A program made the position numbers and the translations under genes. Below, piece by piece: positions 55,685 through 64,000 of a DNA stretch of 64,000 bases. Source of the stretch: JADHLJ01 sp038146985 (lineage in GTDB: Bacteria; Pseudomonadota; Alphaproteobacteria; Thalassobaculales; Thalassobaculaceae). Each line of letters begins with the position of its first letter. Positions within the stretch are counted from its first letter, which is position 1. Below the pieces are notes generated by a model that had not been told where the DNA came from, made no database searches, and saw only the letters and a list, made by a program, of their open reading frames with translations. The stretch spans positions 124,001-188,000 of the forward strand of contig JAYQSQ010000009.1 of NCBI GenBank assembly GCA_038146985.1, written 5' to 3'.

Positions 55685-56569
55685 TTAGTTTCCGACTCTG
55701 CGCGCGGTCTTCGCGTCCGCGTGCAGAATGGTGCCGAAATGGCTTAGAACCGGGATGATATCCTCGCGCCAAAGCCGCCAATTGTGATTTCCGTCGACGA
55801 TCCTCATCTCAACCGGAAGCCGCAGGCGTTTCAGGCGCAGATAGAGGGCGACCGCGCCTTCGTATAGACCGAAGCCGTCGTCATCGCCGACGGAGATGAA
55901 TAGGTCCGGTATCCGGCCCGTCGTCTGGAGCACGGGAAGCCTGGAGAAGAAGTTGAGTTGATTGTATCGGTTGGTCGCGAATGGCTCGCCGAACGCGCCC
56001 TTGAACATCCGGATCTGATCGTCGCTGACCTGCGCGGAATTCTGCAGATCTTCAAAGATGGCCCCGCTCAAGCTGGCGGCGCCCCGGAACCGCTCCGGGT
56101 GCATGATCGCCAGCCGCAAGGCGCCATAGCCGCCCATCGAGAGCCCGGCAATGAAACGCCCAACGCGGTCCGATCGCAGACCATGAACCCGTTCCACATG
56201 AGGCATGAAATCGTTCAGCAGCGCGGACGCGATCGGGCCGTGAGCGTCCGAGTCCACATACCAGCTGTTGCCGCCATTCGGCATGACGATGGCCATGGGC
56301 GGCATCCGCGCCTCGTCGATTAGCCGGTCGGCGGTCTTCTGGATCTGGCCCAGATGAAGCCAGTCGCGTTCGTTGCCGCCAAGCCCATGCAGCAGGTAGA
56401 GCACTGCCGGTGGACTGGAGAGGTTCTGCGGAAGGTAGAGGGAATAAGCGATGTCCCGGCCAAGCACCAGACTAGGCGCGCGCAGGGACGGCTCGACTTT
56501 TCCGCCCGCGAGCGCGCTAGTCGCGGACAACCCCAGCAGAAGAACAATGGCGGCCGCGGCGCGTATCAT
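55685..56569 (-). CDS. Secreted esterase D-like alpha/beta hydrolase
   Basis: A 294-residue putative esterase (Esterase D/PHB depolymerase-like family). The signal peptide is MIRAAAAIVLLLGLSATSALA. The nucleophile elbow is FIAGLSMGGYGALR; the oxyanion region is YLLHGLGGNERDW; the C-terminal His is likely in VDGNHNWRLW. It should be periplasmic. The ATG overlaps the opgC stop (ATGA), so it is translated with opgC and may modify the same glucans; that link is an inference. Confidence 0.82.
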   Translation of the reverse strand: MIRAAAAIVLLLGLSATSALAGGKVEPSLRAPSLVLGRDIAYSLYLPQNLSSPPAVLYLLHGLGGNERDWLHLGQIQKTADRLIDEARMPPMAIVMPNGGNSWYVDSDAHGPIASALLNDFMPHVERVHGLRSDRVGRFIAGLSMGGYGALRLAIMHPERFRGAASLSGAIFEDLQNSAQVSDDQIRMFKGAFGEPFATNRYNQLNFFSRLPVLQTTGRIPDLFISVGDDDGFGLYEGAVALYLRLKRLRLPVEMRIVDGNHNWRLWREDIIPVLSHFGTILHADAKTARRVGN

Positions 56570-57769
56570 TCCGCTGGCTGCGGAACGGGTCGCGAGCGAT
56601 GATTTTCCTGATCCGAAGCGGACCCGGGTACCGGCGCGGCCGTCCGAGATGCCCGTTTCGCGGCCGCAGCCTGCCAGGGGGACGATTTGATCCAGCTGAC
56701 CAGATAGGCGAAACCGACCACACAGGCGAGGCCGATCAGATTGACCAGCGAGACGAAGGCCACCGAACGCCCACCGACATCAAGCGCCATCCCCGCAAGT
56801 TGCGCGAGCCACATATTCAGCAGGAAAACCGGCAGAGCCTGCTGTCCCACTTTAAGGATCGGTTTGGCCCAGCGCGCCTCGAGCAGGTGTTCGCGTCCTT
56901 TGACGAAAGCGATCGCGAGATAGGCCAGACAGAAGAAGTGGACATAACGCAGGAGGCCGTAATCGGTCTTGGCGCCGTGGATACTCACGGCGTCATGGAT
57001 TTCCTCGTAGACAGGAATCCGGGTCCAGGTCGGCCAGTGGTAGAAGGGGATGCTGACCACCACGAAAACCAGTGCGAGCACGATCAGGATCGGCTTGACC
57101 GGCGGCGCCTTCACCCAGCCGCGCGATAGCGCGAATCCGGTAATGAACAGGATCTGCCAACCCATGGGATTGAAGAACCATTCCAGTTCCGGATGTTTCG
57201 GATGGGCCGGCAAGCCGCCGTCCATCACCCAGTTCGCGAGCCAGAGCGCCGCCGACCCCGCGAGCGGCAGCCAGGGATGCACCCGGGCCAGGAGCATCGC
57301 CACCGGTATCAGCAGCAGCGCGCCCATATACATCGGCAGGATGTCGAAATAGTTGGGCACATAGGTCAGGGTCACCAGACCGATCAGTGCCTCCGGCACC
57401 GAGGCAACAAAGTATCCGAGGTTCAGGGCGTTGACGTAGTTCTTGGTATCCAGCACCGCGGTCCCGGCGGCGCACAGGGCGAGGATCAGGAAAAAGATGA
57501 GGAGGTGAGACGTATAAAGCTGCCAGATCCGGTTCATTACACGGGCAAGGCCATATCAGAATCCGGCCCTGACGAAAGTACCGCCGAACGCGATCGCCGC
57601 CGCGTATCCTGAGCAGAACACGAACATCTCGGCCGCGTCCGACCAGCCGAGCGCGCGGGGAGTAAAACGCCCACATATTGCCGGGAACATGCGCGATGAA
57701 AATGATGAGCATCGCGGACACCGCGGAAAAGTCCAGCCGGGGGTCTCGTCGCTTGGTTGGTTGGCCCAT
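56566..57769 (-). pseudogene. opgC: OpgC family glucan-modifying acyltransferase (frameshifts and one nonsense codon)
   Basis: OpgC proteins are multi-span inner-membrane acyltransferases that succinylate osmoregulated periplasmic glucans. The start ATG at 57769 gives MGQPTKRRDPRLDF. A compensating pair of indels near 57700-57720 garbles FFRGVAML; a further break near 57655 separates YSPRA from LGWSDAAEMFVFCSGYAAAI; and GFWYGLARVMNRIW has TGA in place of TGG at about 57554. From 57537 the frame is open to 56566 with about ten membrane helices. Full length would be about 400 residues, normal for OpgC. It is divergent from opgH. Confidence 0.75.
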
Positions 57770-58037
57770 CTCGCCCCACGGAATTATTTTTTCCGACTCT
57801 GGTCGGCCGCGTTCAATCGCATCATTTAATAACGGAATGGTCATGGGGCCAGTCAAATACCTCTCGCGAGATTGTGAAGCGAGTTGGCGTGACATTCCCC
57901 TTGAAAACCGACGTTTAGAGCTTCCGATGGCACGGCGAAGTCGGCGACGAGCGCACGTGTCCGGCGCGGCGATAGCGGGTCCGCGGAATGGCGCAATGCC
58001 GAGAGTTATGAGTACAACAAGACTATAGGGCACTTGG

Positions 58038-59832
58038 GTGATTTCGACGGATGAGGATGCGCTCAGCTTCCCGGCGACGGTGGCTATGTGCCAAACATGA
58101 GGCAGGCGCTGGACGTTTCTGGCGCTGGTTCTGGCGACGATGTCCGGTCTCACTGCGTCATTGGCCGCTCTGCTGCTCCCCTGGAGGACTAACCGGTTTC
58201 GAGATCGCGTTGATCGTGCTCTTCGCGCTCAATACGCCCTGGCTGTCGATCGGCTTCGGAACGCGGTAATCGGATCTGCGCTTCTGCACGGGGCAGGGAA
58301 CTGCTCCACCGAATTGTCCCGATCCGGGGTCATGGCGATACAGAGTCCGGGATCACCACCCGCACCGCCATCATCATGCCGGTGTACAATGAGGATCCGG
58401 ATCGGTGATCGGACATCTCGCACCGTCAGCCAATCCCTTGACGCGACCGGTTTGTCCGAGCAGTTCGATATCTTCTTGTTGAGCGATACGAACCGGCCGG
58501 ACCTTTGCGCCGAGGAAGAACGGCTCTTCGATCAATGGCGCGACGCGGACCTCGTCCCGAACGCCTGCACTATCGCCGTCGGACCGTGAATACGCGCCAG
58601 AAAGTCGGCAATATTGAGGATTTCTGCGAGCGCTGGGGACGGTTACGACCATATGGTCGTGCTGGACGCGGACAGCCTGATGTCCGGCGCGGCGATCCTC
58701 CGGCTGGTCCGGCTCATGCAGGCCAATCCGAAACTGGGATTCTGCAGAGCCTGGTGACCGGCTTGCCGGCGGTCAGTGTCTTTGCGCGAGTATTCCAGTT
58801 CGGCATGCGCCACGGCATGCGCTCCTACACCACGGGCAGTGCCTGGTGGCAGGGCGACGAGGGGCCCTATTGGGGCCACAATGCGATCGTCAGGCTGGCA
58901 CCATTCCGGCGCATTGCCGGCTGCCCAGGCTTTCCGGCGCAGCCCTCGGCGGCGAGATCTGAGCCATGACCAGGTCGGGCGGTGATGATGCGCCGCGCCG
59001 GTTTCGAGGTGCGTGTGCTGCCCATCGAAGACGGCAGCTTCGAGGAGAATCCGCCCACCTTGCAGGATTTCATCAAACGTGACCTACGCTGGTGCCAAGG
59101 CAACGTGCAGTATCTGAAGCTTTGTCGATGCCGGGCCTTAGACCGCTGGGCCGACTACAACTGCTGTTGGCGATCATGATGTATACCGCCGCGCCGGTCT
59201 GGTACGCGTTCATGCTGACGGAATGGCCCAGTTCATCCACGGCGGGATGACCGCAACTGTCGGCCTCAACGAGGAGATCTTCGGCCCTACCCGAATTGAG
59301 GCGGCGGGCGTGAGCGGCGGTGGTTCTGTTCATCACGATCCTCGCGATGAACTTCGCGCCCAAGATCCTCGGGGTCGCCGACGTGCTGCTCAGGCCGGGA
59401 GAGCGGGCGCGCTACGGTGGTGGTCCGGCCCTGGTGATCGGGGCGGTGACCGAGGCTGGTTTTCGATGCTGATCGCACCAGTGGTCGCCTCGCCCAGACA
59501 ATCTTCTTGGTCGGATTGTTCATCGGGCGAAAGGTGACCTGGGATGCGCAAACCCGCGACCAGCATAGCGTGACGGTCGCCGAGGCGTTCCGCGGGCTGT
59601 GGCCACAGATGCTGATGGGCTGATCTTTGCAGCCGGATTGACGGTCTACGCGCCGGAATTCCTGATCTGGGGTGCGCCGGTCACCCTCGGTCTGCTGCTC
59701 GCGGTTCCCTTCGCGTCTCTTACGTCACGCCCCGATATCGGCCTTGCTGCCGCCAGGGCAGGGCTTTGTTCCATTCCGGAAGAGCGAGAACCCTCCGTCG
59801 AACTCCTGTGGCTAGGCTATGGTCCGAGATGA
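58038..59832 (+). pseudogene. opgH: Glucan glucosyltransferase OpgH/MdoH (many frameshifts)
   Basis: OpgH is the membrane glucosyltransferase that makes the backbone of osmoregulated periplasmic glucans. Reading across frames gives a continuous protein of about 598 residues from a probable GTG at 58038. Segments are the helix FLALVLATMSGLTASLAALL, TAIIMPVYNEDP, FDIFLLSDTNRPDLCAEEE, the metal site DHMVVLDADSLMSG, SYTTGSAWWQGDEGPYWGHN, RDLRWCQGNVQYLKL and the C-terminal VYAPEFLIWGAPVTLG. At least eight indels break the frame, yet these motifs are fully conserved. It is divergent from opgC with 268 bp between them. Confidence 0.75.
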
Positions 59833-59976
59833 TAAGCGGCCTGCCGCGTCGCGCCAGCTTCGAGAACTCATGCGGCCTTGCCGTCGGGAGATCAAGGCGA
59901 CTGAGTGTGCCCTGGCAAGGCAAGTCCGCCGCTTCTATTGTCGGTCACGATCCGATATCGAAGAGGAACCGTGCCG

Positions 59977-60584
59977 ATGCCCGATGAGGATGGCAATGCC
60001 GTTGCGGGTAACCCGTGGACCGTGCTGGAGAAACGTGTTGCCTATGACAACGCCTGGATCAGGTGGTCGAGCATGACGTCCTGAACCCGGCAGGGAACCC
60101 GGCGCTCTACGGCGTTGTCCATATGAAGAATCTGGCCGTTGGGGTGCTTCCCCTCGATGACGAGGGCCAGACCTTCCTGGTCGGCCAGCACCGGTTCCCG
60201 AGGGACTATTTCAGCTGGGAACTGCCGGAAGGCGGCGGGTCACCTGACCTGCCGGCGGAAGTATCGGCTGCCCGGGAACTGCGTGAGGAGACCGGCCTTC
60301 AGGCTGGTTCCTGGCATTCGTTCCTGCGCATGGATCTCTCCACTCGATTACCGACGAGACGGCCGTGGGCTTCATCGCCTGGGATCTGGAACAGTTTCCC
60401 GGCCCCTGAAGAGGCGGAGAAGATCATTATCCGCCGGATCCGTTTCGCTGAGGCTCTGGACATGGCCGTTTCCGGGGAAATCGCGGACACCTTCACCTTG
60501 GCCATGCTGTTCAAGGCGCGTCTGCTGGCGGACTGGCAGCTACTGCCGCCGCCGGTGATGGAACGGATCGCGCTCGGATCGTAG
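59977..60584 (+). pseudogene. NUDIX hydrolase, ADP-sugar pyrophosphatase-like (three frameshifts)
   Basis: The protein has about 200 residues. It starts MPDEDGNAVAGNPWTVLEKR. One G is missing near 60060 (NAWIR should run into VVEHDVLNPAGNPALYG). The NUDIX box G-x5-E-x7-REL-x-EE-x-G lies in GGGSPDLPAEVSAARELREE followed by TGL. Two more breaks at about 60343 and 60408 affect the middle (ITDETAVGFIAWDLEQFPGP reads in another frame), then EEAEKIIIRRIRFAEALDMA is normal to the stop. It probably hydrolyses an ADP-sugar or similar nucleotide diphosphate. A GTG at 59971 is an alternative start. Confidence 0.72.
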
Positions 60585-60649
60585 CCGTTGCGTGCTACGG
60601 CCGTGCCCATGCGCATCAGATTCAGCCGGCCCTTTTTCAAGGCTGCGGA

Positions 60650-61254
60650 TCACCTCGGCGTCACCTTAGTGACGAGGATCTCAGCCGCGTTGGCGAGATC
60701 AGCCAGGACTTCGCGCTGTTGGGGATCGGGAACCATGCTCTCGATCCAGGTCACGGCGGCGAGCCGACGCCCCTTGGTGATCGGATTGACCCGGTGGTGA
60801 AATGGGTCGGATAAAGCACCGCGTCGCCCGGCGTGAGCTTGTAGGAGTGTTCTCGAAAGGGATTCCAGGATCAGCTCGCCACCTTCATAGGCATCAGGCG
60901 CATTGAGAAAGATCGTGATCGAGAGGTCTGTGCGCATCCCCGGATAGGGTCCCATCAGCGCGGCGTCGATATGGCGGTCGTAGCGTTCGCCTTGTTTGTA
61001 GGAATTGAAGATCGGTGACAGGATTCGGCGCGGCAGGGCGACCTGATTGAACGTCTCGTTGCGCCGCATCGTCCCCATGACCAGCTCGGACAGTTCTCGA
61101 TAGTCGGGCTGTTGGGCGGCACCTGGGTGTTTTTCTTCAACTCGGAGCCGAGGACGCCGCCGCTCATACTCCCGTCCGCGAAGGGCATGGACAGAAGCTT
61201 CGTTGCGATCGTGCACCTGATCCTTGAAAGCAGTTCTGAAATCACCGCGACCAT
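60650..61254 (-). pseudogene. PKHD-type Fe(II)/2-oxoglutarate dioxygenase, PiuC/YbiX family (frameshifted)
   Basis: The protein has about 200-215 residues. The N-terminal part is frame-broken near 61215 and 61110 but shows SMPFADGSMSGGVLGSELKK, as in PiuC. The middle is intact: SPIFNSYKQGERYDRHIDAA with the HxD iron site, then TDLSITIFLNAPDAYEGGEL. Another break near 60860 precedes FHHRVNPITKGRRLAAVTWI, which supplies the distal His and the 2-oxoglutarate Arg. Family members are linked to iron and siderophore uptake. The exact start is unclear; 61254 (MVAVISELL) is used. Confidence 0.7.
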
Positions 61255-61425
61255 GTCGACCTCGTCTTCCTTGTCGACCGTGAGTCTAACCAACCGGGGG
61301 ACGGCGTGAAAGCGTGACGGCGGGCCCGTTCCACCAGGGATGTCGAGTCTTGCCGGGCCGGGGAAAACTTGCCCGGCGCGGTTTGCGTTCCCGACAAAAT
61401 CCTTGAAATCCGGTGGTTTCCTTCC

Positions 61426-61439
61426 GGCACGGCTCTTGC
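61426..61439 (+). promoter_or_regulatory. Sigma-54-like promoter, near consensus
   Basis: CGGCACG-GCTC-TTGC has GG at 61426-61427 and GC at 61438-61439 with 10 bp between, the RpoN spacing. Only one base (C for T before GG) departs from TGGCACG-N4-TTGC. The gene at 61494 lies 54 bp downstream. The site resembles that at 55440-55454. Confidence 0.6.
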
Positions 61440-61493
61440 GTTTCCTAAGGGCAGAAAACCGAGAACGCCTTGAAAAGAGCGAGTGAGACGATC

Positions 61494-62087
61494 ATGTCCT
61501 TGAGTGCGGTGCTGAAAGCGGGTCTGAGCGAGCGCGACACCGGAGAAACCGGAAGCGGTTCGGGCTGGGACCCTTATCCCGACGGAGGACAGACAAGATC
61601 GACCTCGGTGCTCAAGGCGGTATCTGGAAAAAGCGGCCGCTGGACAACCGACGCTGGATATCGGCCTTTCCAGAACTCGCTTCCCAAACCCAAGGTGACG
61701 GCTCCCGCGACCCGTAAGCCCGCCAACGCGAATGCCAGCGGCCAGCGCGTGGCGCCACAGATCGGCACGCGCCGCGTGGCCGGCTCGCGAAATCTCCGTC
61801 GCACCGGCGTCAAGCCCGCTGGGCAGGTGAACCCGCAGCAGTATATCCGCGAACTCGACCGCTATCATGCCGAGCAGAACCGCCATCAAACACGGGACGC
61901 GGTCATGGATGTGGCTTCCCACGAGGTGGAGCGTGTCGCCCGCCTCGCCGCCAGGGTAAGGGGCCGCTACATTGCCAGCTCCGGATGCCGGCAACTCGAG
62001 CAGGCCGGCCTGAAAGAGGCTGAACTCGCCGAGCTGCGGCGTTACCGGAATCCCATGAAGAGCTTTGCCACGGGCTTGATCTGCTGA
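61494..62087 (+). CDS. Uncharacterised protein behind a sigma-54-like promoter
   Basis: As written, the product has 197 residues starting MSLSAVLKAGLSERDTGETG. The first half is Ser/Gly/Thr-rich and disordered-looking; the middle is Arg/Pro/Lys-rich; residues about 125-190 are helical and charged (INPQQY-type start, then RELDRYHAEQNRHQTRDAVM). It is not a family I recognise. The end probably carries a frameshift near 62055: another frame continues ESHEELCHGLDLLKAAIAEG to a stop at 62128. A strong terminator follows at 62176. Confidence 0.6.
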   Translation: MSLSAVLKAGLSERDTGETGSGSGWDPYPDGGQTRSTSVLKAVSGKSGRWTTDAGYRPFQNSLPKPKVTAPATRKPANANASGQRVAPQIGTRRVAGSRNLRRTGVKPAGQVNPQQYIRELDRYHAEQNRHQTRDAVMDVASHEVERVARLAARVRGRYIASSGCRQLEQAGLKEAELAELRRYRNPMKSFATGLIC

Positions 62088-62175
62088 AAGCGGCGATTGC
62101 CGAGGGAGATATCAGCATTTCGGAATGATCCGCCAGTAGCGGACATCGAAGAACAACATAAATACACCCAGAGCA

Positions 62176-62214
62176 GACCGGGGTCGCGCGCCAGAGCGGC
62201 CCCGGTCATTTTTT
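62176..62214 (+). terminator. Rho-independent terminator
   Basis: GACCGGGG (62176-62183) pairs with CCCCGGTC (62200-62207) and is followed by ATTTTTT. This is a classic terminator for the uncharacterised gene at 61494. Confidence 0.75.
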
Positions 62215-62286
62215 GGGCCTTTTCTTGGTCGCGTGTTCCGAGCCTTGTGGCATTCATCCCCTTGCTGGCGGCTAGGAGGATGAGGG

Positions 62287-63080
62287 ATGAGCCTCGACGA
62301 TTCGGTGGTTTCGGCCTTTCGCGAGACGGAGCTACGGTCTTGCGCGGTGTTTTCCGACGCATGGATCGACACCCTGCGCCGCGGCGTGGACGTCAACATG
62401 AACACGCCGGACCCTACACCCGGGGCTATACCAAGTACGGCGCGCCGGGACATTTCTTCGATTACTGCAACTGGAGCCGGATCGAGGAGTATCGGTCCTT
62501 CTTCTTCGACTCGCCCGCCGCCGAGATCGCGGGCGATCTTATGGGCTCCGACAAGGTCAATCTGTTTCATGAACATGTCCTGGTGAAGGAACCCGGTACG
62601 CTCGACCGCACGCCCTGGCACCACGACCAGCCGTATTATTGCGTCGACGGAAAGGATACCTGCTCGCTCTGGATCCCGCTTGACCCCGTCCCGCGTGAAA
62701 CCTGCGTCGAATTCGTCGCTGGGTCGCATCTCTGGGGCCGATGGTTCACGCCGACCAAGTTTGTCGGTGTCGCGTTCGACCGCCAGGACGACGGATACGA
62801 GACGATCCCGGATATTGATGCCAACCGTGAGGCCTATCGGTTTCTTTCCTGGGATCTGGAGCCCGGTGACTGTATTGCCTTCAATTTCCTGACCGTTCAT
62901 GGAGCCCCTGGCAATCCGTCAAAGTTGAATCGCCGCCGAGCCTTCGCCGCTCGCTTTACCGGTGATGATGCGGTGTATGTCAAACGTGCCGGCGAAATGT
63001 CGCCGCCGTTTCCCGGCGTGACCCTGAAGCCGGGGCAGAAACTCGATTGTGAGACGTTTCCGGTCTTGCGGGGCGCGTAG
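62287..63080 (+). pseudogene. Phytanoyl-CoA dioxygenase (PhyH) family protein (three frameshifts)
   Basis: A protein of about 265 residues. From the ATG at 62287 it starts MSLDDSVVSAFRE; breaks near 62325, 62350 and 62400 move the frame, and reading across gives DGATVLRGVF, SDAWIDTLRRGVDVNM and EHAGPYTRGYTKYGAPGHFF. From there it is intact. The iron site is PWHHDQPYYCVDG (HxD) with the distal His in LTVHGAPGNPS, and an Arg in RRRAFAARF binds 2-oxoglutarate. The substrate is unknown. It converges with a second PhyH-family gene. Confidence 0.78.
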
Positions 63081-63097
63081 CGGATTTCTTCATCGGG

Positions 63098-64000
63098 TCA
63101 GACGGTATCGATCTCGGGATCTCGCAAAATGAGCCTGTTGCAGTAGCGCCAGACCTTCGGCGACAGCGCGGACGCTCCGGCATGGCGCGCGTGCGAGGCA
63201 TAGGCTCCCGGCAAGGTGATCGGCGAGACGTGGTCCTTGACCGTCGGGATCATGGTGTAGAGAGCCTGAAAAATCAGACGGTCTTCGGTCTGTGGCGGTA
63301 GTCCCTTGTGGATGGCGGCGGTGTCGACCAGAAACGCTTCTCCTGCACGGCCCGTAATCGCAATGATGTCGGTGGGCCCATAAAGCGCCTCGATATGGTC
63401 GTCTTGGAAGCGTTCGCCTTTCGTGCTTGAGGTCATAAGCGCCTTGGCGGTCTCGGGGTCGCGCTGGTGCAGATCTTGAAAACGGCGACTTCGCGAGTCG
63501 TGATCATGCGAGCCGCGAACCAGGATATGCGGCCCGCTCGTCGCGTCGACATCGGTCAAATAGACAAACAGCTTCAGCCATTTGAAATCGTGTGAATCCA
63601 CGTGAAAAAGTTGAGCGTCACGCGCCTGCGAGCGTCCATGGAGTGACCACCATGATGAAAGATAGGGAATTGTCGGCGGCACCCCGAGGTAGTGCGAGAC
63701 CAAGGGCAACACACGAGGCCCCAAGGTCAGCGCGAGAAGATGCGGCGCTCGGGCGATGGCATCGGCGGTGAACTCGGCAACATTCACCGCCGGAGGTACC
63801 GATCCCCTGGAATAGGTCGGCCCATTCTCCTCCCAGGGATTGTGGAGTGGTAACGGTTTGAAATAGGCGTGGATGTCCGAAAGTTGCTGCGCCGACAACA
63901 GGTTGCCGAGCGGACAGAATCCGTCCCTTCGCAACATTTCCAGCGCCTTCTCGGCCATCCCCTCGCAGTCGGGCAGCGCGGCGCCCAATTGATTGTTGAT
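63098..64000 (-). CDS. Phytanoyl-CoA dioxygenase (PhyH) family protein (5' end may be cut)
   Basis: At least 290 residues of a non-heme Fe(II)/2-oxoglutarate oxygenase. The iron-binding HxD is in LFHVDSHDFKWLKLFVYLTD and the distal His in VDTAAIHKGLPP. The N-terminal region shows MLRRDGFCPLGNLLSAQQL, usual for PhyH. The frame is open to the window edge, so the start could be at 63958 (MAEKAL) or beyond the window. It is intact, unlike the convergent PhyH gene, and only weakly similar to it, so the two are unlikely to be a recent duplication. Confidence 0.82.
   Translation of the reverse strand: MNNQLGAALPDCEGMAEKALEMLRRDGFCPLGNLLSAQQLSDIHAYFKPLPLHNPWEENGPTYSRGSVPPAVNVAEFTADAIARAPHLLALTLGPRVLPLVSHYLGVPPTIPYLSSWWSLHGRSQARDAQLFHVDSHDFKWLKLFVYLTDVDATSGPHILVRGSHDHDSRSRRFQDLHQRDPETAKALMTSSTKGERFQDDHIEALYGPTDIIAITGRAGEAFLVDTAAIHKGLPPQTEDRLIFQALYTMIPTVKDHVSPITLPGAYASHARHAGASALSPKVWRYCNRLILRDPEIDTV

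Noticed and set aside
57540..60600. Mobile element or phage remnant as cause of the broken frames
   Set aside because: No transposase, integrase, terminal repeats or target duplication; all fragments belong to opgC, opgH and the NUDIX gene.

Overview
This is a GC-rich (roughly 63%), densely packed chromosomal segment of an alphaproteobacterium, most likely Rhodospirillales-like. The evidence is the continuous housekeeping order yebC-ruvCAB-ybgC-tolQRAB-pal-cpoB-tilS-ftsH-folP-glmM-thiD, the zapA / 6S RNA / formyltetrahydrofolate cyclo-ligase arrangement, and the generally alphaproteobacterial protein families. No rRNA, tRNA, CRISPR array, IS element or phage gene was recognised.

Layout. (1) 1-6.1 kb: the 5' end of gap, transketolase, zapA with a DUF4164-like partner, a probable 6S RNA, 5-formyl-THF cyclo-ligase, a YmdB-type phosphoesterase, and a phosphotransfer-like protein with a response regulator. 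(2) 6.4-22.9 kb: the core operon run listed above, ending in a DUF1194 secreted protein. (3) 22.9-27.6 kb: a MocR-type regulator divergent from a threonine-dehydratase-like, AlaX-like and PhzF-like operon. (4) 27.7-33.5 kb: a type I secretion ABC transporter and membrane-fusion protein joined to pseC and pseB. (5) 33.7-44.5 kb: an MFS transporter; a soeABC-like molybdoenzyme; a tartrate-dehydrogenase-like enzyme; and a reverse-strand sulfur set (ABC ATPase, rhodanese, TauE exporter, TIGR02186 protein, stress protein). (6) 44.6-51.6 kb: a PilZ protein, three glycosyltransferases, an omega-aminotransferase, a lipoprotein, a Sel1-repeat protein and a DUF3445 protein. (7) 51.6-55.7 kb: acyl-CoA synthetase, an enolase-superfamily enzyme, a DapA-family aldolase, and a 55-residue peptide behind a consensus sigma-54 promoter. 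(8) 55.7-64 kb: an esterase, a divergent opgC/opgH pair, a NUDIX hydrolase, three Fe(II)-dependent dioxygenases, and an unknown protein behind a second sigma-54-like promoter.

Reading-frame quality. Many genes carry 1-2 nt indels: ftsH (1), soeA (2), the GT4 gene (3), the aminotransferase (1), the Sel1 gene (1), and very many between about 57.5 and 62.4 kb. Protein similarity continues across each break with family motifs intact, which fits consensus errors in the assembly better than old gene decay, although decay of the glucan genes cannot be excluded. Here, genes with a single break are listed as CDS with a note, and genes with several breaks are listed as pseudogene.

How genes may work together: soeABC, TauE, TIGR02186 and rhodanese form a plausible sulfite-handling module; the secretion pair with pseB/pseC suggests export of a surface protein tied to a pseudaminic-acid-type glycan; opgC, opgH and the esterase suggest periplasmic glucan synthesis and modification.
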